Positions 25,446-35,074 of a stretch of 64,000 nt of DNA are shown here, in pieces (position 1 is the stretch's first letter; the number at the start of each line of letters is the position of its first letter). The position numbers and the translations under genes were made by a program. The stretch comes from Nitrosovibrio sp. Nv6 (lineage in GTDB: Bacteria; Pseudomonadota; Gammaproteobacteria; Burkholderiales; Nitrosomonadaceae), in the NCBI RefSeq assembly GCF_900110495.1, contig NZ_FODX01000001.1, forward strand, positions 62,001 through 126,000, written 5' to 3'. Below the pieces are notes generated by a model that was given only the letters and a program-made list of their open reading frames with translations, made no database searches and had not been told where the DNA came from.

Positions 25446-27302
25446 ATGAAAAATACAAAGAAAAATTATCAAGCTAAAAATATCAGGCCAACCCGAGACT
25501 ATTTCCGGATATTGCCGATCGCGGCAGCGATGGCCGCCTCCGGCTTCATTCAGCCGGCTCTTGCTGTCGATCGAACGTGGTTTGGCGGTACGGGAGACTT
25601 TGGAGTCGATACGAACTGGTCACCTGTTGGTGTGCCAGGCAGCGGCGACAAGGCGATTATTAGCAGCGGCAACTCAGCCTTGTCCTTCAATGCAGGGATT
25701 ACGGGCCTCGATTTGTTCGGCGGCACTCTTAGCGGCCCAGGTAACCTCACGCTCAGCGGTTTGAGTACCTGGACTGCCGGAGACATCAGAGGCGCGGCTA
25801 CGACTCAGTTCGATGGCGGCCTGTCCATCACTGGTAGCGAACGGAAGGATATTGAGGAGGGGCGCATTATCAATGTCAGCAATACTACCTGGAGCGGCAA
25901 CACGGCGGCCAACAACAATGCGATCCTGTTCAATGGCGGGACGATCAACAACACCGGTACCTGGAACGATGCCAACAACTTCGATTCCTTGATGAATCAC
26001 TTCAGCGGCACCAATGCTTTCAACAACAGTGGCACCTACAACAAGCAGAGCAACACACTGACCACCATCGAGGTGGTCTACAACAACACCGGTACCACCA
26101 ACGTGAATGCGGGAACGATGCAACTCAAAGGCAACGGTACTCATACCGGCGATTTCAATATCGCTACTGGTAGCACGCTGGACTTCAACCAGGGTACCCA
26201 CAATCTGAACAACGTCACCACCTCGGGCGATGGCACGTTAAAGATCAGCGGTTCGGAATCGTTCAGTTTCGTCAATGTCAATGGTGGCACGCACAGTGCG
26301 CCGGTGCTCATCAGCGGTGGCAATCTGCAGGGTACCAACCACACGTTCACCGGTCCGGCCAACTGGACTGGCGGTACCATCAGAGGCGCGGCTACGACTC
26401 AGTTCGATGGCGGCCTGTCCATCACTGGTAGCGAACGGAAGGATATTGAGGAGGGGCGCATTATCAATGTCAGCAATACTACCTGGAGCGGCAACACGGC
26501 GGCCAACAACAATGCGATCCTGTTCAATGGCGGGACGATCAACAACACCGGTACCTGGAACGATGCCAACAACTTCGATTCCTTGATGAATCACTTCAGC
26601 GGCACCAATGCTTTCAACAATAGCGGCACCTACAACAAGCAGAGCAACACACTGACCACCATCGAGGTGGTCTACAACAACACCGGTACGACCAACGTGA
26701 ATGCGGGCACGATGCAAATAGCAAACTCATTCACGAATGATGGCGTGATCGACGTTAATGCTACTGCAGCGTTCCAGGTTGCGCGTGCTAGTAATACAAC
26801 TTTCGTCAACAGCAGGACCGGGGAAGTCCAAGGTAATGGTACTGTCATCACGCCGACGCTTGGCTTATCCAACAGCGGGGCGATCAATCCCGGCGATGCC
26901 ATAGGTCATCTTACCATCGACGGTGATCTGAATCAGGCTTCAGATGGTGTAGTCAACTTCGAGCTAGCCAGCCTGAGCAGCTTTGACCAACTGGAGATTA
27001 CGGACGACGTAACGCTGGGGGGTGAAATCGCCATATGGAACCTCGGCTACGCTCCCGTGTACGGCGACAGTTTTGTAGTGGCGACTTTCGATGAACGTCT
27101 GGCAAATTCCACATTCGCCTCTGTCAGCACACATGGGTTCGGTTCCGGCGTGGACTTCGACGTGATCTACAACGAGCACAATGTAACCATAACCGCGGTG
27201 CCCGAGCCCGAACAATACCTGCTGTTTCTCGCGGGACTCGGCCTGATGGGTGCCATGGCTCGCCGGCGGAAAACCTGCATTGGGGGTGAGGAAACTATCT
27301 AG
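25446..27302 (+). CDS. PEP-CTERM surface protein with autotransporter-like repeats
   Basis: A 618-residue exported protein: signal peptide ending QPALA, then G/N/T-rich beta-solenoid-like repeats of the kind seen in passenger domains (GTINNTGTWNDANN, GTLKISGSESFSF), then VPEPEQYLLFLAGLGLMGAMARRRK, a PEP-CTERM sorting signal. Residues of about 114-226 and 312-424 are almost identical because the gene contains two 340-bp direct repeats. Two acidic-serine stretches near the C-terminus (ELASLSSFDQLEITDDVTLGG) resemble the end of autotransporter passengers. Probable cell-surface or exopolysaccharide-associated protein anchored through exosortase; no exosortase is in the window. GGAGA sits just before the ATG. 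Confidence 0.85.
   Translation: MKNTKKNYQAKNIRPTRDYFRILPIAAAMAASGFIQPALAVDRTWFGGTGDFGVDTNWSPVGVPGSGDKAIISSGNSALSFNAGITGLDLFGGTLSGPGNLTLSGLSTWTAGDIRGAATTQFDGGLSITGSERKDIEEGRIINVSNTTWSGNTAANNNAILFNGGTINNTGTWNDANNFDSLMNHFSGTNAFNNSGTYNKQSNTLTTIEVVYNNTGTTNVNAGTMQLKGNGTHTGDFNIATGSTLDFNQGTHNLNNVTTSGDGTLKISGSESFSFVNVNGGTHSAPVLISGGNLQGTNHTFTGPANWTGGTIRGAATTQFDGGLSITGSERKDIEEGRIINVSNTTWSGNTAANNNAILFNGGTINNTGTWNDANNFDSLMNHFSGTNAFNNSGTYNKQSNTLTTIEVVYNNTGTTNVNAGTMQIANSFTNDGVIDVNATAAFQVARASNTTFVNSRTGEVQGNGTVITPTLGLSNSGAINPGDAIGHLTIDGDLNQASDGVVNFELASLSSFDQLEITDDVTLGGEIAIWNLGYAPVYGDSFVVATFDERLANSTFASVSTHGFGSGVDFDVIYNEHNVTITAVPEPEQYLLFLAGLGLMGAMARRRKTCIGGEETI
25784..26123 (+). repeat. 340-bp direct repeat, copy 1
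   Basis: Begins CATCAGAGGCGCGGCTACG and ends GCGGGAACGATGCAA. The same sequence recurs 594 bases downstream with about four substitutions. Lies wholly inside the PEP-CTERM gene, in frame. Confidence 0.93.
26378..26717 (+). repeat. 340-bp direct repeat, copy 2
   Basis: Second copy of the 25784-26123 unit. The differences found by eye are an AGTGGC/AGCGGC-type change and nearby C/T near the middle of the Asn-rich stretch, ACC/ACG, and GGAACG/GGCACG near the end. The repeat adds about 113 residues to the beta-repeat region. Confidence 0.93.
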
Positions 27303-27433
27303 ACTGTGCTCGATTTTACTTGGCTGCCCGGGACCTGAAAAAACACATCGTGCCGCAGGACGTTCCTCCAGGCCGATAGCCCACAAGAGGGGAAGTGGAT
27401 TTGATCTCGTTAACTATTGGATGAGAGGAAAAA

Positions 27434-28213
27434 ATGAAAATATTACCTTATGTTTTGCTTATCGGGGCAGTTGCGCTTAGCGCACCTGCCTTTGCCGAGA
27501 ATGAAGGGGACCGTGAAGGGGACCGTCCTGCAAGCCGCGCGGTGAATATCTCTCTCGGCAGTACCGGCGGTGCGCTGGACAACGCTGCATTGAAATCGGT
27601 GCGCAAGTCGGTCGGAAAGGCGATTACAGCCGCCACCGTTGATACTTTCGCTGTTTATAGCCCCAGGGTAGGCGGCCCGGTCCCGATCGAAGGCGGATTG
27701 AGCGCGTGCGCGGAAGCAGGTTTTAGCGCTACACCCACCCAGTTTAATGCCTTTGTCAAGCAGCTGCGGGACATTCGGCCCAAGGCGGGAACCTTCCTCA
27801 ACGTGGAGCTGACGGATCAATGCAAGCCGATCGATAATGCCGGGTCGGCAGTCTGTGGTGGTATTGCGGGAACAGCCTGTCCTGACGCCAAACAGTTTTG
27901 TGATTTCGGCATCGGTAAATGCAAGGTGCCGGACGCGCAAGGCACGTGCAAGACGAAGCCCTCCATTTGTACCAGGGAATTCCGCCCCGTTTGCGGTTGC
28001 GACGGCAAAACTTACGGGAACGCATGCACAGCAGCAGCGGCGGGCGTATCCATCGAGCATGAAGGGGAATGCAAGAAGTCCGAACCCAAATCATGCGGTG
28101 GAATTGCGGGGATCCCATGCCCTCAAGGCAAAACCTGCATAGACGATCCTTCCGATGACTGCGACCCGAAACGTGGTGGAGCGGATTGTCCGGGGATTTG
28201 CGAGCCCAAATAA
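27434..28213 (+). CDS. Secreted Kazal-domain protein
   Basis: A 259-residue exported protein. The signal peptide ends LSAPAFA. The middle has an NVELTDQC region of unknown type. A Kazal-type fold follows: CKTKPSICTREFRPVCGC then DGKTYGNACTAAAAGVSIEH and GEC, with the diagnostic VCGCDGKTYGNAC core. The domain is flanked by two similar Cys-rich segments, CGGIAGTACP and CGGIAGIPCP. Kazal domains inhibit serine proteases in animals; bacterial versions are less common and an inhibitory role here is inferred. GAGGAAAAA precedes the start. It lies about 130 bases downstream of the PEP-CTERM gene. Confidence 0.85.
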   Translation: MKILPYVLLIGAVALSAPAFAENEGDREGDRPASRAVNISLGSTGGALDNAALKSVRKSVGKAITAATVDTFAVYSPRVGGPVPIEGGLSACAEAGFSATPTQFNAFVKQLRDIRPKAGTFLNVELTDQCKPIDNAGSAVCGGIAGTACPDAKQFCDFGIGKCKVPDAQGTCKTKPSICTREFRPVCGCDGKTYGNACTAAAAGVSIEHEGECKKSEPKSCGGIAGIPCPQGKTCIDDPSDDCDPKRGGADCPGICEPK

Positions 28214-28220
28214 CAGCGGT

Positions 28221-28257
28221 CCGGGACGTCCCACAGTTTCTTATGGAGACGTCCCGG
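28221..28257. terminator. Hairpin after the Kazal-protein gene
   Basis: Perfect 10-bp inverted repeat CCGGGACGTC / GACGTCCCGG with a 17-base loop, 8 bases after the stop. There is no T-run, so it may be a Rho-assisted or mRNA-stabilising structure and not a textbook terminator. Confidence 0.5.
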
Positions 28258-28400
28258 CTAATGTTAGACAGCGCACAGAGATGCCCCTGATGAGGTGTTA
28301 AAAATTGGCAAATTCGCCCGCCGGGCGAAACTGCGCAGCAAATTGGACTAATACCAATTTGCATAGCCGGATGGACCAATTTTTTAAAGGGGAGCGTATT

Positions 28401-28667
28401 TTGTCAAGTTCATCAAGCAAGCCTGGTGTCGGGATCGAGGAAGACGCGAATAATAACGGCTCTGTTGAGCGGCCCGGGGATTCTTTGCCGGACATTTCAA
28501 CGACAGCAAAGATAGACGAAGAATCAGCCGAATCTGAAATACAAGGTCATCACATTATTTCGAGTGCTATTTATTATGATTTGGCCGGATACGGTTATGA
28601 CGAAGCGCAGGATGGGCTGGAGACCGACATGGAAACGGATGGCGTATATCCCGAGGCTGATTTCTAG
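28401..28667 (+). CDS. Small acidic protein, unknown function
   Basis: An 88-residue hydrophilic, strongly acidic protein with no recognised domain. A Ser-rich start (SSSSSKPGVGIEEDANNNG) leads to a Tyr-rich end (SAIYYDLAGYGYDEAQDGLE). The TTG at 28401 is preferred because AAAGGGGAG (28386-28394) lies 6 bases upstream, the best ribosome binding site in this interval. An ATG at 28371 in the same frame would add ten residues but has no such site. It lies 95 bases before the first hsp20 gene and may belong to the same stress cluster. Confidence 0.5.
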   Translation: MSSSSSKPGVGIEEDANNNGSVERPGDSLPDISTTAKIDEESAESEIQGHHIISSAIYYDLAGYGYDEAQDGLETDMETDGVYPEADF

Positions 28668-28762
28668 CTGAAAAAGATTCAGGCGGGAGTCATTTACGTC
28701 CGGGTAAGAGGTAGTGTAATAAAGACGCAGGAATTTTTTAATATTTCAAAGGAGAAAACATC

Positions 28763-29212
28763 ATGGCAAATATTGCTCGGCGTTCACCCCTTTATGGTGA
28801 CATTGCCCGTTTCGACCCATTCGCTAATTTTGATGATTTGTTCAGAAATTTTGGAATGCGCCCGTTTTCGATGGAAGGGGAGACGGCCCCTACAATAAAG
28901 ATTGATTTGAGCGAAAACGATACGGCCTATACCGTACGTGCAGAAATACCCGGGGTGAAGAAAGAAGACGTGAAGGTACAAGTAGAGGGAAACCGGGTTT
29001 CCATCAACTGCGAGACAAAGCAGGAAAAAGAGGAAAAAGAAGGCGAGCGGGTGATTTGTCGCGAATGCCATCAGGGATCGAGCTACAGGAGCTTTACGTT
29101 GGGAAGCGATGTGGACGAGACCAAAGCCGAGGCCAAGTATGAAAATGGCACGCTGGAACTGACGCTGCCAAAGAAAGAAGGCAAGACCGCCAAACGGATC
29201 GAGGTTAAATAA
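28763..29212 (+). CDS. Hsp20/alpha-crystallin family small heat-shock protein
   Basis: A 149-residue holdase. The alpha-crystallin domain spans about residues 45-140 (IKIDLSENDTAYTVRAEIPG, VKKEDVKVQVEGNRVSINCE, NGTLELTLPKKEG). The N-terminal FDPFANFDDLFRNFGMRPF matches the proteobacterial Hsp20 type. A cysteine in VICRECHQGSSYRSF sits where most relatives have none. AAAGGAG lies 8 bases before the ATG. The second Hsp20 at 30783 is only distantly similar, so the pair did not arise by recent duplication. Confidence 0.92.
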   Translation: MANIARRSPLYGDIARFDPFANFDDLFRNFGMRPFSMEGETAPTIKIDLSENDTAYTVRAEIPGVKKEDVKVQVEGNRVSINCETKQEKEEKEGERVICRECHQGSSYRSFTLGSDVDETKAEAKYENGTLELTLPKKEGKTAKRIEVK

Positions 29213-29559
29213 ACCGGCAATTTCGTTGGGGGCGGGCATAACCGCTGCGGGCTCACCGTTCTGCCGGCGGGGGACGGCCAGCCTGCCCATGCAACTTCGG
29301 GCGCTGCCGTCCATCGCAATTCCCGCGGTAATTATTAAGGTCTGGGCATGACAAGGCAGGCATGGTCTACCTTAGCGGGAAGCCGATCATGAGGAGCCGC
29401 AGAGGTACAGGGCCACGGGCATCGAGATTGTACTGTGCCGCATGGAGGAGCCCCCTGCAGCAGATTATTGCAAACGCTGGTGATGAATCCTATGTCGCTA
29501 TCTTGCGTTCTTCATCTTGGGCAACCAAACAGATGTGATCACATAAAAGGAGTCTTACC
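29213..29559. other. 347-base intergenic region with a palindrome near its end
   Basis: No coding region supported. A perfect 12-bp palindrome, ATGTGATCACAT, lies at 29533-29544, directly before the ribosome binding site of the BCAM0308-family gene, and could be an operator. Confidence 0.5.
29533..29544. promoter_or_regulatory. 12-bp palindrome, possible operator
   Basis: ATGTGATCACAT is self-complementary over its full length and touches AAAAGGAG, the ribosome binding site of the next gene. Its half-sites resemble the TGTGA core used by Crp/Fnr proteins, but the usual 6-base spacer is missing, so the regulator is not identified. Confidence 0.3.
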
Positions 29560-30063
29560 ATGGGCACCCAGACAACTCCGCCAGGCTTCCGCCAGATTTC
29601 CCGCCATGACAAACTCTTCAAGGAGCGCGTACATGATGCCTATCGGGCAAGACAAAAGCTTCCGGAGCCAAGCGTTTGCCCGCAATGCGGCGCAGTATTC
29701 CAGGAAGGGCGCTGGCAGTGGCTTCAGGCTCCCGCCGGGGCGCATCAGCAAATCTGCGCGGCCTGCCAACGCATCCAGGACGATTATCCCGCTGGTTTTA
29801 TCACCCTGGACGGGGAATTCTATAATGCGCACCGAAGCGAGATCATGCACCTTGTGAATAACATAGAAAAACGCGAGAAGACCGAGCACCCGTTTAACCG
29901 CATCATGAAAATCGAAGAAAAAGATGGCGCAACGCTGGTTACAACAACGGATATCCATTTGGCGCGAGGCATTGGTGAAGCAATACACGACGCCTATCAA
30001 GGCGATCTCGAATTTCACTATAACCCTGATGAGTATCTGCTGCGGGTGACCTGGACACGCTGA
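29560..30063 (+). CDS. BCAM0308 family protein
   Basis: A 167-residue cytosolic protein. A zinc-ribbon-like N-terminal half has CPQCG (near residue 47) and CAAC (near residue 68) separated by an EGRWQWLQAP segment. The C-terminal alpha/beta part ends GIGEAIHDAYQGDLEFHYNPDEYLLRVTWTR, a known mark of this family. The family is named after a gene in the low-oxygen-activated locus of Burkholderia cenocepacia; its function is not known to me. Here it sits between Hsp20 and CBS-domain genes, in keeping with a stress role. Confidence 0.8.
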   Translation: MGTQTTPPGFRQISRHDKLFKERVHDAYRARQKLPEPSVCPQCGAVFQEGRWQWLQAPAGAHQQICAACQRIQDDYPAGFITLDGEFYNAHRSEIMHLVNNIEKREKTEHPFNRIMKIEEKDGATLVTTTDIHLARGIGEAIHDAYQGDLEFHYNPDEYLLRVTWTR

Positions 30064-30179
30064 CGCCATTTCGACCAGGATGCGATTCCGCTTATTTTGG
30101 CTTAACAGCTATTAAAAAATCATGCATGGCGTTGCCTTAAATACTTTGTATCGAACATGTAATTAAAACGGAGGGCGCT

Positions 30180-30632
30180 ATGCCTATCGGGGAAATTTGC
30201 AGTCGCGATGTGGTTTTTTTACGCCGTGACGATACCGTTCTTGAAGCGGCCAAACTCATGCGTCAGCATCATGTCGGCGACGTAGTCGTCATTGAGGAGC
30301 GCGATGGCGTCCGGGTTCCTGTCGGGATTGTCACCGATAGGGATCTGGTGGTGGAAATCATGGCGACTGAGCTCGACCATACCGTTATCACGGTAGGCGA
30401 TATCATGGAGCAGGAGCTGGTAACAGTGAAAGAAAGCGTGGGCATCTTCGAAGCGATACAGTATATGCGCAGCAAGACCGTGAGGCGCTTGCCTATCGTG
30501 GACGAAACCGGCGCGCTCCTGGGTATCCTGACGCTCGATGACCTATTGGAACTGTTATCGGAAGAACTGCTTGCCATTTCCAAGTTGATCAGTTATCAGC
30601 GGCAAAAGGAGACGAGGCGGCGTCACGCATAG
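30180..30632 (+). CDS. Tandem CBS-domain protein
   Basis: A 150-residue protein made of two CBS domains (about 5-60 and 72-130) and a short basic tail. Each has the expected pattern, VVFLRRDDTVLEAAKLMRQH and VTVKESVGIFEAIQYMRSK, ending with LPIVDETGALLGILTLDDLL. Such stand-alone pairs bind adenine nucleotides and act as energy or redox sensors; the ligand here is not known. GGAGGG lies just before the ATG. Part of the stress cluster between the two hsp20 genes. Confidence 0.9.
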   Translation: MPIGEICSRDVVFLRRDDTVLEAAKLMRQHHVGDVVVIEERDGVRVPVGIVTDRDLVVEIMATELDHTVITVGDIMEQELVTVKESVGIFEAIQYMRSKTVRRLPIVDETGALLGILTLDDLLELLSEELLAISKLISYQRQKETRRRHA

Positions 30633-30782
30633 ACTGGTGTTCACATCCGACGCCTTTGGTCGAGATGCATGACATTAACATATGGAGATCCGCCGCCTGG
30701 TTATGGCAATGTTCAGCAGGCTATTGTTGACCTTGTCTGGCATCCATCCGATTTTTTCCAATAATGAGAAAGGAGCATGGTC

Positions 30783-31295
30783 ATGATGGAATCCTTGAAA
30801 CACGCCAAAACAAATATCAGCCGTGGGCTTAGCCGGACCTGGGATCATATTTCAGAGGGCTGGCGTGAACTGGCCCATCACAGTAGCGATGCGCTTACTC
30901 ACTTCGTGCACCGCAAGGATGAGGTGGAGAAGGCGCGGGAGACAGCCGGCACGGTCCCCGCTTTTCGAAACTGGAGTCTGCTGGCGGGAGAGATGGAAGA
31001 AACAGACAAGGAGATTCTCGTACGGATAGAAGTACCTGGAATGGAGAAGGAAGACTGCCAAATTACAATCGACGGCAATATGCTTTATTTGAGAGGCGAA
31101 AAACGTTTTGAACGGACCAGGAACGATAGTACCTACCATGTCATGGAGCGCGCCTACGGAGTGTTCCAGCGGGCCATTCCATTGCCGAACAATGTGGATG
31201 CCGACCATGCGGAAGCGGACTACAAGAATGGCGTGCTGACCGTTCACCTGCCGAAACTGGGCGGGGAGAAAGGACGCCTCATTCCGATATCATGA
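30783..31295 (+). CDS. Second Hsp20/alpha-crystallin family protein
   Basis: A 170-residue small heat-shock protein with a longer helical N-terminus (residues 1-60, with HHSSDALTHFVHRKDEVEKA) than the first copy. Its alpha-crystallin domain has ILVRIEVPGMEKEDCQITID and NGVLTVHLPKLGG. Three in-frame ATGs (30777, 30783, 30786) follow AAGGAG at 30769-30774; 30783 has the best spacing. The N-terminal difference suggests distinct oligomer behaviour from the 28763 copy. Confidence 0.9.
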   Translation: MMESLKHAKTNISRGLSRTWDHISEGWRELAHHSSDALTHFVHRKDEVEKARETAGTVPAFRNWSLLAGEMEETDKEILVRIEVPGMEKEDCQITIDGNMLYLRGEKRFERTRNDSTYHVMERAYGVFQRAIPLPNNVDADHAEADYKNGVLTVHLPKLGGEKGRLIPIS

Positions 31296-31497
31296 TAAAC
31301 AGGCCCGGTAGATGAGAGCACGCCCGTATTCCGCTGCATGCACGCGAGGTGCTGCTCTACTGGGCATTAGCCTCATCTGCCTGCTGGCGGGAACGGCTGC
31401 CACGGCTGTAATGTCCGTGGCGGTTGCGGCTGAAGCGGGCTCCCTCATGAAGCAGAAGGAAAGAAAGCAGGCAAAGCAGAATAAGGAGAAACCCATT

Positions 31498-31971
31498 ATG
31501 CCCATGACCATCACATCTTCATCGTTTTCTCACCAGGGGGTGATCCCGGCACGACATACTTGCCAGGGGCACGATACCTCACCGGAGCTTTTCTGGACCG
31601 ATGTACCGGAAGGTACAAAAAGCCTGGCATTAATCATGGATGACCCGGATGCGCCTGATCCTGCCGCGCCCAAGAGAACCTGGGTGCACTGGGTTTTGTA
31701 CAACATCCCGGCCACTGCCAGCGGCTTGGCCGAGGCAATTCCGGCGACAGAGCTTCCATCCGGAACGCGAGAGGGGCTCAACGACTGGGAGCGCACGGGC
31801 TATGGCGGCCCTTGTCCGCCGATTGGCAATCATCGATATTTCCATAAACTCTATGCGCTGGACACTGTGCTTCCCGATCTGAATCAACCCACCAAGGCAA
31901 AGCTGGAGGAAGCGATGCAAGGCCATGTCATCGGATATGCGGAACTGATCGGGCTGTACAAGAAGCATTAA
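31498..31971 (+). CDS. YbhB/YbcL family Raf-kinase-inhibitor-like protein (PEBP)
   Basis: A 157-residue phosphatidylethanolamine-binding-protein fold, with IPARHTCQGHDTSPELFW, LIMDDPDAPDP and GNHRYFHKLYALD containing the conserved ligand-pocket residues. The ATG at 31498 is chosen because AAGGAG lies 9 bases upstream and the product then matches E. coli YbhB in length. The frame stays open back to an ATG at 31312, which would add 62 residues resembling a signal peptide (LLGISLICLLAGTAATA and AAEAGS) plus a Lys/Gln linker, so an exported form is possible. Biochemical function is unknown in bacteria. Confidence 0.85.
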   Translation: MPMTITSSSFSHQGVIPARHTCQGHDTSPELFWTDVPEGTKSLALIMDDPDAPDPAAPKRTWVHWVLYNIPATASGLAEAIPATELPSGTREGLNDWERTGYGGPCPPIGNHRYFHKLYALDTVLPDLNQPTKAKLEEAMQGHVIGYAELIGLYKKH

Positions 31972-32084
31972 GCTCTGCACGGCGAACAAGTCTATATCAA
32001 CAACCTCTTGAGAAGAGAAGAGGCCATCTCGAACAATGGCGAGGCTGAGCTACGTATGCCCTCCTTGAAGAGATCTGGGGCAGC

Positions 32085-32286
32085 TCAGTGTAACGCCTAC
32101 CATGGTTTTTGAATCGGGTTTGAAGGGATTGCGCGGTCTACCCGCCACAGGGCAGGTGTGGCCGTACGATTTCCTCGAATGCTACGCATTCGCGACGACA
32201 AAAAAGTCGACGAAGCCGACACCCTGGAAACATTGAAGGCCATGCTGCCTGACCCATCCGAAAAGGCCGTAGACGCACCCGCATAG
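32085..32286 (+). pseudogene. Decayed C-terminal fragment of an ATP-dependent DNA ligase
   Basis: Reading SVTPTMVFE, then after a one-base deletion near 32115 GFEGIARSTRHRAGVAVRF, then PRMLRIRDDKKVDEADTLE and TLKAMLPDPSEKAVDAPA to a TAG at 32284-32286. This is the motif VI/OB-fold end of stand-alone ATP-dependent DNA ligases (RFPRxLRxRxDKxxxEADTLETLKALL). Only about 65 codons remain, with no start and a frameshift, so it is a remnant. It differs from the ligase domain of LigD at 45.0 kb and points to a lost second ATP-dependent ligase. The rest of the 31972-32519 gap shows no gene. Confidence 0.8.
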
Positions 32287-32468
32287 CCGGAGACAGGAAG
32301 GCCTGCTTGCCAACCTCGCCGAGTTTTAAGAAGAGACGCCAAATATTCGAGCGGCGTGCATATCAAAGAGCTTTTCGCACGTCTTTTTGTCGTCCGATGG
32401 AAATAGCATACCTCCTGAACTATACTGAAACCGGCAGCAGTCAAGGATAACAAGGAGTCATCAAGAGT

Positions 32469-34345
<1,877 letters not shown>

Positions 34346-34353
<8 letters not shown>

Positions 34354-34720
34354 TCCGTCGGGAGAGAATCGCCCCGAAGAGAAGCATTCAACGAATGAGC
34401 CGGAATTAAGCCGGCGGGTGGGGGCTCGGGCGGCACGCAAGTTACAGGCAAAACAGGCGCAACGCCATGTCAGGCGGACCGCCTGGTCAGGGTTGACGAT
34501 GATCGGTCTGGTCGGCTGGTCGGTGGTGGTGCCAACGCTGCTGGGCGCAGCGCTCGGCGTCTGGCTGGACCAGCGTTACGCCATGACTCACTCCTGGACG
34601 CTAACGCTGCTGTTTGCAGGCTTGATCATTGGATGCTTGAATGCCTGGCACTGGATCGCCAAAGAAGATAGGGAAACCCATAAGCAACAGCAGAATCACG
34701 AATGGGAGAATCAAGAATGA
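34346..34720 (+). CDS. atpQ: N-ATPase membrane protein AtpQ (AtpZ/AtpI-like)
   Basis: A 124-residue protein with a basic, hydrophilic N-terminus (about 45 residues, RAARKLQAKQAQRHVRR) and two transmembrane helices (about 49-72 and 81-101). It belongs to the AtpI/AtpZ group found only as atpQ in N-ATPase operons at this position. The start is GTG at 34346, overlapping the atpC stop by 8 bases. AtpI-type proteins are thought to help c-ring assembly or cation uptake; the exact role of AtpQ is not settled. Confidence 0.85.
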
Positions 34721-35064
34721 GCGAAATCTCGAACCAGGCGCTGATGTTGGGGCTGGCAGCAGGCTTTCTGCTGGGCGTGATATTTTTCGGCGGCCTGTGG
34801 TGGACCGTGCGCAACGCAGTTGCAGCTCGCAGACCAGCGCTGTGGTTTATTGGCAGCATGATGCTGCGCATAAGCATTGTCACGTGGGGGTTCTATTTAC
34901 TCCTCGACTTGTCTGGCAGCAGCTGGAAAATCCTGCTCGCAGGTCTGCTCGGATTTTTCATCGCACGACTGGCGGCGACACGGCTCTTACCCGCCCCTCT
35001 ATCGAAAACCGTACCTATCGCGGACCCATCGATGGAAAAAACAGAGCTGAACCAACCTCGATAG
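34717..35064 (+). CDS. atpR: N-ATPase membrane protein AtpR
   Basis: A 115-residue protein with three hydrophobic helices (about 9-30, 43-64 and 68-86) and a Pro-rich polar tail. The pattern FFGGLWWTVRNAVAARRPALWFIGSMMLRI is typical of AtpR, and a conserved arginine within or next to a membrane helix has been proposed to contact the c-ring glutamate. The ATG at 34717 overlaps the atpQ stop as ATGA; an ATG 15 bases upstream is a weaker alternative. Confidence 0.85.
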   Translation: MSEISNQALMLGLAAGFLLGVIFFGGLWWTVRNAVAARRPALWFIGSMMLRISIVTWGFYLLLDLSGSSWKILLAGLLGFFIARLAATRLLPAPLSKTVPIADPSMEKTELNQPR

Positions 35065-35074
35065 AAGGCCTCGC

